Part shown: positions 7,622 through 15,253 of the stretch, piece after piece | Position numbering within the stretch: position 1 is the stretch's first letter | Layout of the letters: the number at the start of each line of letters is the position of its first letter | Origin: Tannerella sp. | GTDB taxonomy: Bacteria > Bacteroidota > Bacteroidia > Bacteroidales > Tannerellaceae | Length of the DNA stretch: 19,090 bases | Assembly (NCBI GenBank): GCA_031277235.1 | Contig: JAITMT010000113.1 | Location: forward strand, 1-19,090 | Direction of reading: 5' to 3' | The notes under the pieces: model-generated | The model's database searches: none | Told to the model about the DNA's origin: nothing | What the model saw: the letters and a program-made list of their open reading frames with translations, nothing else | Translations under genes and position numbers: made by a program

Positions 7622-7652
7622 GAAAAAGAGAGCCACTCCCGGAAGAGCGGCT
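7622..7652 (-). terminator. Terminator-like hairpin between binding-protein and GH16 genes
   Basis: On the minus strand, AGCCGCTC (7652-7645) can pair with GAGTGGCT (7638-7631), eight pairs with one G-T, around a 6-nt loop. CTCTTTTTC follows. It lies 20 nt past the stop codon of the glycan-binding protein. A weak terminator here would let susC, susD and the binding protein be transcribed more than the enzyme genes behind them. The T-run is short, so readthrough is expected. Confidence 0.5.
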
Positions 7653-7672
7653 TCCCTAATTTAATCAATTAA

Positions 7673-9622
7673 TTATTCGCGATGCTTTTGCAGGATAATA
7701 TCCTTAATCACAACATCCGTATTTGCCGGATTGCCTCCGAAATCAAAGACCAGTTTTGCCGGATCCATGTCTTTTCCCTCCATATCGGTCAATGCCACAA
7801 CAATGTCTTCGCCGGCAGTCAAATCAACTCTGTGCGTGAAGATGTAAACAGCGTCATTGTCGCTGTTGATTGCCTGTGTCAATTTTACCGTTACCTGTTT
7901 GATGTCGTTTGATGCATTCAATGTTACGCGGAAATCGTATTTCTCCGTTGGTACGGTTGTTACATTGTCCGTTACAAATGCAATTTGATTTTGCCATTGA
8001 AGGTTCGTCGCATCCGGAAAACTGGTGGAATATTCCGTGCCGTTGATTGTAAGCGTAGGATTAGGAAGAGTCTCCCAGGCATCGCCGTGAGCAGTAAAGA
8101 ATGTATTCGTGAAATTCACGCCTTTCCACAGGTTATCATCACTGTTTACGTCCACCCAGTTTTCGCCGGGCTGGGGCGGTGTTACTCCTCCTTCGGGGGT
8201 AAGGATAAATACCCAATCCTGTCCTTCGGTTGTATTTTTAACTCTTACGCATAACGCTGTTTCAGACAGGTAAACAATATCATAGGTTTGTTCTCCGGCA
8301 TAATATACCAGAAAACCGTTACCCGAAATCGTCAATTGATCACCTGCTCTTGTGTAGGTATAAGTACCTCCGTCATAGGGGAACAACGCATCCTCCTGCT
8401 GGAAAACGGTAGGCGCAAATCCGCCCTTGTCCATACAGGCTTTACGTCCATATCCTTCTCCTCCCGTTACGATCGTCAAATCGCCGTTGGAAGCAAAGGT
8501 ATAGGTGGAACTGTAAAGATTCGGAAACGCCGTCGCCTTATCACCGGCAGGCGCCGCCCACCATTGCTGATAGCCGCCATCCATGGGACCTAAGCCCATG
8601 TGTCCGTTAATCAAACTTGCAATAGCGGGTAATGCAGCCTTCACTTCCTCCACGCGGTCGTTATTTGAATCCACGACCCATGTTTTGGAACCTAAGCCAA
8701 ATAAAGGATCTTCGGCAACAGTGCCTGACGGAACCAGATTGTAATACCACGCATTGCCGCCCTCCGGAGCTCTTACGATGATTTCAGTCGGAGAGAAACT
8801 CATTACTTCGTATTCGGTTTTTTGCAAATCTGTCGGGAAAACGGCATAACCCAGGAATCCTTTGTTGATTACAAGGTACTGTTTGCCGTCCCTTGAAACG
8901 ATTTCCCATGTTGCATCCGTCGGAGGAGTATAATTTACCGTAACAAATGAACCTGTAAGGTTTCCATCGGGAAATTCTCCGCCGACTTTTTCATTACAGT
9001 GCGTATCTCCATTGTTTTCATAAACATACGCTCCGTTTGTACTGATGCCGTCCGGTTTGAATGTCATGACGTCGTTTGCCGTGGCTGCATTGAGGAATGA
9101 CCACCATCTGTCGCCTCCCGAAGGAAGTCCTGTTGCATTTCCGGGACCGACACCCGAATAACCGTCTGTTTTAAATATCCATCCTTTACCCTCAGTATTG
9201 GCTTTTCCGCCGGTCAGGGCATATTGGAGGCTTCTTGTATCATCCACCAGCGCCTTGGGATTGTCGTTGGCGATGGTGATGACTTTTTCCTTGATGAGCG
9301 CCGTGCCGTCGGGCAAGGTTACGATGCAGTTGGCGGTATAGGTTCCCGCCAGTACGACGTATTCGTGGTTTCCCGTCGGGGTTGATTTTACGGATTTTCC
9401 GTCGCCGAAAACGATTTCGACCGTATAGACATTGCTCGGCTTAACGTTCAGGACAAAGGCAAAATTGTAGGTAAATTCATCGCTTCCGGGAGTCATGTCG
9501 AATGTAAACGCTTCTGCCGTGATGTTAACATCTCCCAGATTGTGGTCGTCGTCCGGCGAGCAAGCCGTCAGCGCCAGGACTGCGGCGAACGCCATGTATA
9601 TAAATTTTGTTATCTGTTTCAT
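7673..9622 (-). CDS. Surface glycan-binding lipoprotein (SusE/F position, PKD-like N-terminus)
   Basis: Lipoprotein of 649 residues immediately after susD (21-nt gap), the usual place for a surface glycan-binding protein. The signal is MKQITKFIYMAFAAVLALTAC with Cys21, and SPDDD after the Cys is a typical surface-export sequence. Residues about 31-120 look like a PKD-type domain (VEIVFGDGKS, then EYVVLAGTYTANCIV). Two related modules follow, about 135-300 and 312-480. Each starts with a W, has a WW pair after a G-rich stretch, a gFLgY/gFLVYY segment, and ends with W-x-x-x-L-x-P (AWYYNLVP and DWVFILTP). The C-terminal segment (about 490-649) resembles a CBM4-like jelly-roll with LTINGTEY, WQNQIAF and VVIKDIILQK. 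No catalytic motif is visible. I infer that it binds the PUL glycan at the surface and passes it to GH16 and SusCD. The two middle modules I recognise only as lipocalin-like in general form. Confidence 0.85.
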   Translation of the reverse strand: MKQITKFIYMAFAAVLALTACSPDDDHNLGDVNITAEAFTFDMTPGSDEFTYNFAFVLNVKPSNVYTVEIVFGDGKSVKSTPTGNHEYVVLAGTYTANCIVTLPDGTALIKEKVITIANDNPKALVDDTRSLQYALTGGKANTEGKGWIFKTDGYSGVGPGNATGLPSGGDRWWSFLNAATANDVMTFKPDGISTNGAYVYENNGDTHCNEKVGGEFPDGNLTGSFVTVNYTPPTDATWEIVSRDGKQYLVINKGFLGYAVFPTDLQKTEYEVMSFSPTEIIVRAPEGGNAWYYNLVPSGTVAEDPLFGLGSKTWVVDSNNDRVEEVKAALPAIASLINGHMGLGPMDGGYQQWWAAPAGDKATAFPNLYSSTYTFASNGDLTIVTGGEGYGRKACMDKGGFAPTVFQQEDALFPYDGGTYTYTRAGDQLTISGNGFLVYYAGEQTYDIVYLSETALCVRVKNTTEGQDWVFILTPEGGVTPPQPGENWVDVNSDDNLWKGVNFTNTFFTAHGDAWETLPNPTLTINGTEYSTSFPDATNLQWQNQIAFVTDNVTTVPTEKYDFRVTLNASNDIKQVTVKLTQAINSDNDAVYIFTHRVDLTAGEDIVVALTDMEGKDMDPAKLVFDFGGNPANTDVVIKDIILQKHRE

Positions 9623-9643
9623 GGAAATAATTTTTTATGATTG

Positions 9644-11251
9644 TTAATATCCCGGATTTTGTTGCAGTTCATTGTCCGTCCCGGCCACTCTTTCAATTTC
9701 GTTTTGCGGAATGGGCAGGAACTTTCTGCTGTCGTTCCAGGTACGTGTTTGATATTCGTTATTGGTCGAGAGCACTGTTGCGATGGGTCTGTCGTTTTCA
9801 TCGCTTCCCCAGCGCAGCAAATCCCAAAAACGCAGTCCTTCACCGAAAAATTCCTTGCGGCGTTCCAGTTTGATATTGTTCAGCGTTGCGGGGATGCGGT
9901 GCCCGGTATCGCCAAAAGCGCGGTCGCGAATAGCATCCAGAAAAGGCTGGGCTGCGCCCTGACCGCCACCTGCGACCAGTTCGAGTTCAGCGGCATTCAG
10001 GTATGCTTCGGCTACGCGGTAGATGCGCTTGTTGTTTTCAAAGCCCAAATCGCGGTCGCCACGTGTACCTACATTGTATCCCCAGCGTGCCGCGTATTTT
10101 CTGAGCCACAAGCCGGTGTTCTGGTAGCCGCTGCCGTTTCCGGTTCCCCAATTCGATACGGTAGCATCCCGGCGATAGTCGTCGGCGTCGAATATGGCAT
10201 AAGCATCCGGACGCACGGGACAAAATCCCCATCCCGTCTGGAATGTCTTGTCGGAGGCGGCTTCGCGGGGCGCCGTGAAGCGGGGATTATAGTTGGCGAC
10301 GCCTGTCCATGCGTTGCCCCACTGTTTTGCGGGGTCGGACTTGTGGTTTACCTCGAAAATGCTTTCACTGCTAAATTCGCCGTCGCGCAGGAATATCCAT
10401 TCGAACGGATTGGTTGTGGCGGGAGAGTTGGCTCCGTCATTACTGCCTTGAAGACCGGTAAAGTTGTTGGCTCCGGCAGTTGTAACCAGTTTGTAAGCGC
10501 CATTGTTGATAATGGTTTTCATATCGTTCAATACTTCGGCATATCTCGACTGGTCTTTGTAGTAAAGCACTATCCGCGCCCTTGTCATCATTGCCATTGC
10601 CTTGGTAACACGTCCGCGATTACTTTCTGTTGTCGTCATGGGAAAATCGGCGGTATTGATGGCTTCATCGAGGTCGGCAAGGAGTTCCTGATAAATATCT
10701 TCAAACTTGTATTGCGGAGCCGTGAAAGGTTCTTCCGTCCATATATTTTCAAAATACGGAATATTTCCGTATCCTTTCCAGAGCCAGTGAACATAATATG
10801 CACGCAGCGTGAGCACTTCCGCTTTCATCTGCGCCAATTGTGTGGGCGATACATCCACGGCGTTCTCTATGGTATTGAGGGCGCCGTTGCAACGTTTCAA
10901 CCCCGCGTAGAATATGCTCCACCAACCGGAGGGAGGATCCAGCGAGGGCGAAGACGTATAGGTTGCGGCACGCTGGAAATGCGGCTGGTCTCCGGCATGT
11001 TCTCCACCGGTGTAAATATCGTCTGCCAAGCCGTCGTAGAATCCATTTACAGGCATCCACAGACCGCTGGCAAAACAGTCGAAATACAGGATTTGATAGC
11101 ATCCGGTTATGTTTTGCTCGATAATGTCCCTTGTTGCCGGCGCACCTGCCACAACGTCGGTAAAAGGATAAAGTTTCAAGTAGTCGTCGCCACAGGAAGA
11201 CAAGATTCCGCTCAACGCGACGATAGCGATAATTATTTTATATTTTTTCAT
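9644..11251 (-). CDS. susD: SusD/RagB-like nutrient-binding outer-membrane lipoprotein
   Basis: SusD homologue of 535 residues. The signal MKKYKIIIAIVALSGILSSC places the lipidated Cys at 20; GDDYLKLYP follows, the usual SusD N-terminus with an acidic surface-export patch. The rest shows the alpha-helical TPR-like pattern of the family: LRAYYVHWLWKGYGNIPYF, then the C-terminal RVAEAYLNAAEL, LERRKEFFGEGLRFWDLLRWG and FLPIPQNEIE, ending LQQNPGY. It forms the lid over the SusC barrel and helps capture the oligosaccharide. Gaps to susC (29 nt) and to the binding-protein gene (21 nt) are short, so the three are surely co-transcribed. The start ATG 11251-11249 is the only one giving a proper lipoprotein signal. 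Confidence 0.97.
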   Translation of the reverse strand: MKKYKIIIAIVALSGILSSCGDDYLKLYPFTDVVAGAPATRDIIEQNITGCYQILYFDCFASGLWMPVNGFYDGLADDIYTGGEHAGDQPHFQRAATYTSSPSLDPPSGWWSIFYAGLKRCNGALNTIENAVDVSPTQLAQMKAEVLTLRAYYVHWLWKGYGNIPYFENIWTEEPFTAPQYKFEDIYQELLADLDEAINTADFPMTTTESNRGRVTKAMAMMTRARIVLYYKDQSRYAEVLNDMKTIINNGAYKLVTTAGANNFTGLQGSNDGANSPATTNPFEWIFLRDGEFSSESIFEVNHKSDPAKQWGNAWTGVANYNPRFTAPREAASDKTFQTGWGFCPVRPDAYAIFDADDYRRDATVSNWGTGNGSGYQNTGLWLRKYAARWGYNVGTRGDRDLGFENNKRIYRVAEAYLNAAELELVAGGGQGAAQPFLDAIRDRAFGDTGHRIPATLNNIKLERRKEFFGEGLRFWDLLRWGSDENDRPIATVLSTNNEYQTRTWNDSRKFLPIPQNEIERVAGTDNELQQNPGY

Positions 11252-11280
11252 ATTTTCAATATATTTTTATGATCATGGAA

Positions 11281-14200
11281 TTAAAATGTTATTCCCAAAC
11301 CAACATTATAGGTACGCGCCTGCGGGTAGTTTCCCATTCTGGAGAATCCGTTTTCGGAACCTATTTCAGGATCGTATCCGTTGTATTTGGTAAATGTGAG
11401 AAGGTTTTCGCCGCCTATCCAGATGCGCAGGCTTTCAACATTGGCAATTTGAGTAATCTTGCGCGGAAGCGTATAACCTATCTGAAGGTTTTTCAAACGG
11501 GTAAACGAAGCATCCTTGATAAGGAGGTCTGACGCCCGCCAGTTGCTGGAGTTCGAGTTTCCCGAAACCAGGCGCGGGTAAGTGTTCGACGTGCCTTCGC
11601 CGTGCCAGCGCTCGAGCCACTCGGTTGTAAGGTTCGCCTTCGGCACATCGGAACGCCGGGTCAAATCGAATACGTCGGCGCCCTGCACGCCCTGGAAGAA
11701 CGCATACAGGTCGAAACCCTTGTAATCGGCTGTCAGTGTAAGACCATACGTCCAGTCGGGAACAGGCTTGCCGATCATTGTCCGGTCGCCGGGTTCGGTA
11801 GCAGTACCGTCGGTAATTTTGCCGTCGGGCACGCCGTCAGGACCGGATATGTCCTTGAATTTTACGTCACCCGGACTCAGACTCGTACCGAATTGGGTAT
11901 TGTATGCGTCGGCTTCCGCCTGCGTCTGAAGGATTCCGTCGGTTACAAAACCATAGTAGAAAGGATTGGGAAATCCGTTACGCTGGTAGATAAAGTTACT
12001 GAGACCTGCCGCGCCGATTCCACCGCCTACCTGGTTTTCGCCGGTTGCGTTGCCGTAGTCAACAATTGTGTTTTTATTATACGAGGCGTTGGCTCTGACA
12101 CCGATGTGCAAATCCTTTACGGGCGAGAATCGGTACCCCAAGTCAAAATCTACTCCGGTGTTGTCCACAATACCTGCATTGACGCGCGGAGCGTTCTGTC
12201 CGGTATAACCGGGAACATTGGCAGCGTCGCGCAACATGTTGATGGTGCGTTTTTTATACCAGTCGAATGTAAATGTGAGCGAGGAACGTAAGAATACCGC
12301 ATCAAAGCCCAAGTCGGTTTGCCGGCTTTCTTCCCACTGAATATTCGGATTGGGGAGACGTCCGGCGCTGATACCGGTGTACAACTCATCGCTGAAATAG
12401 TAGTTCAGATTGCTTTCCATCAAAGCCATGTAAGCCCAGTCTCCGATACGGTCGCTACCGTTGATACCCCACGAGCCGCGCAGTTTCAGCGCATCCCACC
12501 ATTTGGGTTTGGCAGATTGAAGATAGGGTTCGTTCCATACATTCCAGCCTACCGAGAAGGACGGGAAGTTTCCCCATTTGTTGTTGTCGCCGAACTTGTA
12601 GGAACCGTCCCGACGAATTGTAGCCTGAAGCATGTAGCGTTCGGCATAGTTATAACTGATTTGTCCGAAATAGGACGCCAGCGCCGAAGCCTCCTTGGTG
12701 CCGCCGCCATTTCTGCCGCCTGCGCTTTGGTCTGCAAGCGCATTGTTGATGATAGCCAGGTGCGGGTCGTAGGCTTTCAAATCGTAACCTCTGGCGTTGG
12801 TCATTTTCCGGATGTAATCAATAGCGGATTGACCGGCAAGCAGCGTGAGCGAATGTTCGTTAATCCGCAAATTGTAGGTCAGCGTATTGTCAATCTGCCG
12901 GGTAAAACCGCGATTCATTTCCGCCCAGGCTTGCGACTGTGCCGGGTCGTCGTCGTTGGCGCCTGTGGTGTTAAACGACTGGAAGTACGGAAAACGGTAT
13001 CCTTCGTTGCCCCAGAAAGCAAGGTCGAAGCCAAAATTGGAACGGAAAAGCAATCCGGGCAGGATGTCAACTTCTCCCCAGAAACTGCCGACAAATTTGT
13101 CTTCGTCGTTGGTTTGCTTGTTGGGACGCAGATAAATTGCCAGCGGGTTACGTATTTCCTGAAAGTCCACCGGCGAAAGCGCCAGCACTTTTCCATCGTG
13201 CATCAGTGCAGTGGGGCGCTGAGCCTGCAATGCCTTCCCCTCTTCTTCACTGAGATAGGGAGCAATATTTGGGGGCATGGCAAGCGCACTCGCAAGCGCG
13301 GTACCGAAAATATCGTTGTTGCCGATACTGGTGTTGTTTGCGCGCGAATACGTGGTGTTCATTCCTACTCTCACGCGGTTCAGAAAGTTGCGGGATTCGA
13401 CTTTGAAAATTTCATACTCGTTGTTGGCGCGAATCGTCCAGCGGTCATAGTTGGATACGCCGAAATTGCCGCCCAGGATTCCGTCATGGGCAAAACGACC
13501 CAGAGACAGATAGTAAGTGGCTTTTTCATTGCCGCCTTGAATGCTCACCTGATGATTGGTAATCGGTGCATTCTCGTTGAACGCTATGTCCTGCCAGTCG
13601 GTATTCGGCGCTTTTCCGGCGCGAGCGTCGGCAACCTGCTGAGCCGTGAAAGGCAGTGCAGCATTGTTGTTTATCGCCAACTCGTTTTGCATCATCATGT
13701 ACTCTTCGCTGTTGAGCAACGGTAATTTTCTCGCAGGATTCTGCCAGCCCAGGTTCATTTCATACTTGATGGTGGGTTTTCCTGCCGCACCTTTCTTGGT
13801 GGTAATGATGATAACGCCGTTACCGCCGCGTGCACCGTACACCGCCGCCGAAGCCGCGTCTTTCAGAATTTCAATGGAGGCGATGTCGGCAGGGTTGATG
13901 TTCTGGATACCGCCGCCTACAGCCATCCCGTCCACAATGTAGAGGGGATTGTTGTCTCCCGTCGTTCCGATACCGCGCACACGGATGTTCAAGCCGCTGT
14001 TGGGCGCTCCGGATTGTTGCGTGATGGAAACGCCGGACACTTGCCCTCTCAGCACATTTTCAACGCGCGACAGTGTCATCTTTTCAAAATCAGACGCCTT
14101 GACGCTGCTGATAGCCGCCGTCGTTACGCTTTTCTTCTGTACGCCGTACCCGATCACGACGACCTCGTCCAGATACTCGGACGAAGCCCTCAACTGTACA

Positions 14201-14481
14201 TTGACAGACGTCGAATTTGCAGGCGTCTCATGAGTGATGTAGCCTACAAAACTGAATTGCAGCGTAGCCCCCTGCGGAACGCTCAACGAATAATTACCGT
14301 CTATGCCGGTCATCATGCCGTTGGTCGTACCCTTCTGGATTACAGATACGCCGATTAACGCTTCTCCCGTCTCGGCATCGGTTACAATACCGCGTACTTC
14401 GATATTCTGACCGAATACGAACAGGGAAGAAAAAAATAGGGGAAGAATGAAAATTAATTTCCTAATGTTACATTTCTTCAT
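11281..14481 (-). CDS. susC: SusC/RagA-like TonB-dependent outer-membrane transporter
   Basis: Outer-membrane barrel of 1066 residues that imports glycan fragments using TonB energy, with the SusD protein as its lid. The signal peptide ends VFG-Q (about residue 24). A carboxypeptidase-regulatory-like beta-sandwich follows (about 27-98; VRGIVTDAETGEALIGVSV, GNYSLSVP, FSFVGY). The conserved SusC segment DEVVVIGYGVQKK lies at about 105-117. The plug domain (about 120-230) contains GVSI, LNIRVRGIGT, NPLYIVDGM, IEILKDAASAAVYGARG and GVIIITTKKG. The rest is the 22-strand barrel, ending NVGLGITF. There is no N-terminal STN domain, so it should not signal through an anti-sigma factor, which fits the absence of an ECF sigma gene nearby. 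Its promoter lies 47-54 nt upstream of the start. It is the first gene of the PUL operon. Confidence 0.98.
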   Translation of the reverse strand: MKKCNIRKLIFILPLFFSSLFVFGQNIEVRGIVTDAETGEALIGVSVIQKGTTNGMMTGIDGNYSLSVPQGATLQFSFVGYITHETPANSTSVNVQLRASSEYLDEVVVIGYGVQKKSVTTAAISSVKASDFEKMTLSRVENVLRGQVSGVSITQQSGAPNSGLNIRVRGIGTTGDNNPLYIVDGMAVGGGIQNINPADIASIEILKDAASAAVYGARGGNGVIIITTKKGAAGKPTIKYEMNLGWQNPARKLPLLNSEEYMMMQNELAINNNAALPFTAQQVADARAGKAPNTDWQDIAFNENAPITNHQVSIQGGNEKATYYLSLGRFAHDGILGGNFGVSNYDRWTIRANNEYEIFKVESRNFLNRVRVGMNTTYSRANNTSIGNNDIFGTALASALAMPPNIAPYLSEEEGKALQAQRPTALMHDGKVLALSPVDFQEIRNPLAIYLRPNKQTNDEDKFVGSFWGEVDILPGLLFRSNFGFDLAFWGNEGYRFPYFQSFNTTGANDDDPAQSQAWAEMNRGFTRQIDNTLTYNLRINEHSLTLLAGQSAIDYIRKMTNARGYDLKAYDPHLAIINNALADQSAGGRNGGGTKEASALASYFGQISYNYAERYMLQATIRRDGSYKFGDNNKWGNFPSFSVGWNVWNEPYLQSAKPKWWDALKLRGSWGINGSDRIGDWAYMALMESNLNYYFSDELYTGISAGRLPNPNIQWEESRQTDLGFDAVFLRSSLTFTFDWYKKRTINMLRDAANVPGYTGQNAPRVNAGIVDNTGVDFDLGYRFSPVKDLHIGVRANASYNKNTIVDYGNATGENQVGGGIGAAGLSNFIYQRNGFPNPFYYGFVTDGILQTQAEADAYNTQFGTSLSPGDVKFKDISGPDGVPDGKITDGTATEPGDRTMIGKPVPDWTYGLTLTADYKGFDLYAFFQGVQGADVFDLTRRSDVPKANLTTEWLERWHGEGTSNTYPRLVSGNSNSSNWRASDLLIKDASFTRLKNLQIGYTLPRKITQIANVESLRIWIGGENLLTFTKYNGYDPEIGSENGFSRMGNYPQARTYNVGLGITF

Positions 14482-14527
14482 AGTCTTTAATTAGTTTTAA
14501 GTTTGTACTGTGTTTAAAAAATTTTTG

Positions 14528-14535
14528 CAAAGATA
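14528..14535 (-). promoter_or_regulatory. susC promoter, -7 element TATCTTTG
   Basis: On the minus strand TATCTTTG followed by C matches the Bacteroidota -7 consensus TAnnTTTG exactly. It lies 46 nt upstream of the susC ATG, giving a leader of roughly 40 nt. The expected TTTG -33 box about 19-21 nt further upstream is not present (the sequence there is A/T-rich, near AATG). A missing -33 is typical of promoters that need an activator. Confidence 0.75.
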
Positions 14536-14563
14536 AAGACTTTTTTACACTGCATTTATAAAT

Positions 14564-14620
14564 AATACTACTAAAAAAACTCAAAATTCCCTGTTCTTGA
14601 ATACTACAAGAATACTACAA
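14564..14620 (-). promoter_or_regulatory. Direct repeats upstream of the susC promoter, candidate operator
   Basis: On the minus strand the 11-mer TTGTAGTATTC occurs twice head-to-tail (14620-14610 and 14609-14599). The core GTAGTATT occurs a third time at 14571-14564, just upstream of where the -33 box should be. Start-to-start spacings are 11 and 36 nt. Direct repeats at this distance from a -7-only promoter fit an activator site such as those of hybrid two-component or other PUL regulators. This is inference: no regulator gene is in the window. Confidence 0.5.
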
Positions 14621-14741
14621 CTAAAAATTAATTTATTGATAATGAGAAATGTAAAAATATAATCTCCTGCACATTCCGGTTTCTTGAAAAAAATAAAGCC
14701 TCCCCTAACCTCTCCCGGGGAGCAGGGTAGTCAAATTCCAT

Positions 14742-14793
14742 CGTTTTGTTTATGGAATCAGGTGAAAATGAGGCTTGAAAGGCAAACAAAACG
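14742..14793. repeat. 10-bp inverted repeat in the susC-lysS gap
   Basis: CGTTTTGTTT at 14742-14751 is perfectly inverted as AAACAAAACG at 14784-14793, with a 32-nt spacer. The flanks hold ATTCCA/TGGAAT (14736-14741 with 14752-14757) and AAGCCTC/GAGGCTT (about 14696-14702 with 14770-14776). It directly abuts the strong hairpin at 14795-14842. It may be a degenerate relative of the neighbouring structured repeat or an independent site. Confidence 0.5.
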
Positions 14794-14794
14794 A

Positions 14795-15020
14795 CAGAAC
14801 TTGACAGCCCTACCCCGAAAGGGGGAGGGCTGTTAAGTTCTGTATTTTCTATTCCCGTAGGGAATATCGCCTGGTAGAATATGTATCCCATTGTTGGTTG
14901 CATTCCGTACGGAATGCATCCTGTGGTTGGCTGACCTTTCTACCGGGCGATGCATTCCTAACGGAATGCAAAATGGCGTCGGTTTATTTTAGAACTTAAC
15001 AGCCCTGCCTCAAGGAAGGG
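14795..15020. repeat. Structured intergenic repeat, family S, copy 2, with 22-bp GAAA-loop hairpin
   Basis: It lies between the divergent susC and lysS promoters, inverted relative to copy 1. Its left edge is a very strong hairpin: 14795-14816 pairs with 14821-14842 over 22 positions (one G-T, one A-G mismatch) around a GAAA loop. The right arm of that hairpin (14826-14841) can instead pair perfectly over 16 bp with 14991-15006 as the outer stem of the element. Inside are P1 TATTCCC/GGGAATA (14850-14866), long-range arms 14867-14879 with 14938-14950 (12 of 13), P2, the perfect palindrome GCATTCCGTACGGAATGC (14900-14917), and P3, with 8-bp arms and loop TAAC (14951-14970). The core is 121 nt. 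Confidence 0.85.
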
Positions 15021-15201
15021 GGACGCGCCCCGTCTCTACAACAGCGACATGGTTATCCCGCCGCCACCCTCATCGGCACGGATTTGCAATCCGCTCCGTA
15101 CAACGCACCGCCGTATCAAGCCCGATGCAACGGAAGAACCCAATCCGATGCTTTATATTGGTCGCTTGAAAAAATAAATCAGGGAGAGTTGGGGAAAAAT
15201 T
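15021..15201. other. Non-coding stretch upstream of lysS
   Basis: No gene, RNA or convincing coding frame. The GC content is higher than in the rest of the gap. One small hairpin is visible: CGGATT/AATCCG with loop TGC at 15079-15093. It could be debris of another dispersed repeat. The open frames across it have no homologous look and no start signals. Confidence 0.5.
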
Positions 15202-15232
15202 TTTGCCATTTGCGCTGAAATGGTTACCTTTG
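15202..15232 (+). promoter_or_regulatory. lysS promoter (TTTG-N19-TACCTTTG)
   Basis: The -33 box TTTG (15202-15205) and the -7 box TACCTTTG (15225-15232, followed by C) are separated by 19 nt, a full match to the Bacteroidota housekeeping promoter. Transcription should begin near 15238-15240, leaving a leader of about 15 nt before the ATG at 15254. This argues against the in-frame upstream ATG at 15203, which lies inside the promoter. Confidence 0.85.
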
Positions 15233-15253
15233 CACGTTTTTAGCGAAAAAAGT

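Noticed and set aside
9641..11272. Plus-strand open frame of 543 codons opposite susD
   Set aside because: A mirror of the susD coding frame; the minus strand has lipobox and SusD motifs, the plus strand has none.
12319..13725. Plus-strand open frame of 468 codons opposite susC
   Set aside because: A shadow of the TonB transporter frame; no start signal and no domain.
15203..15253. Upstream lysS start at ATG 15203
   Set aside because: It lies inside the promoter and would be upstream of the predicted transcription start.
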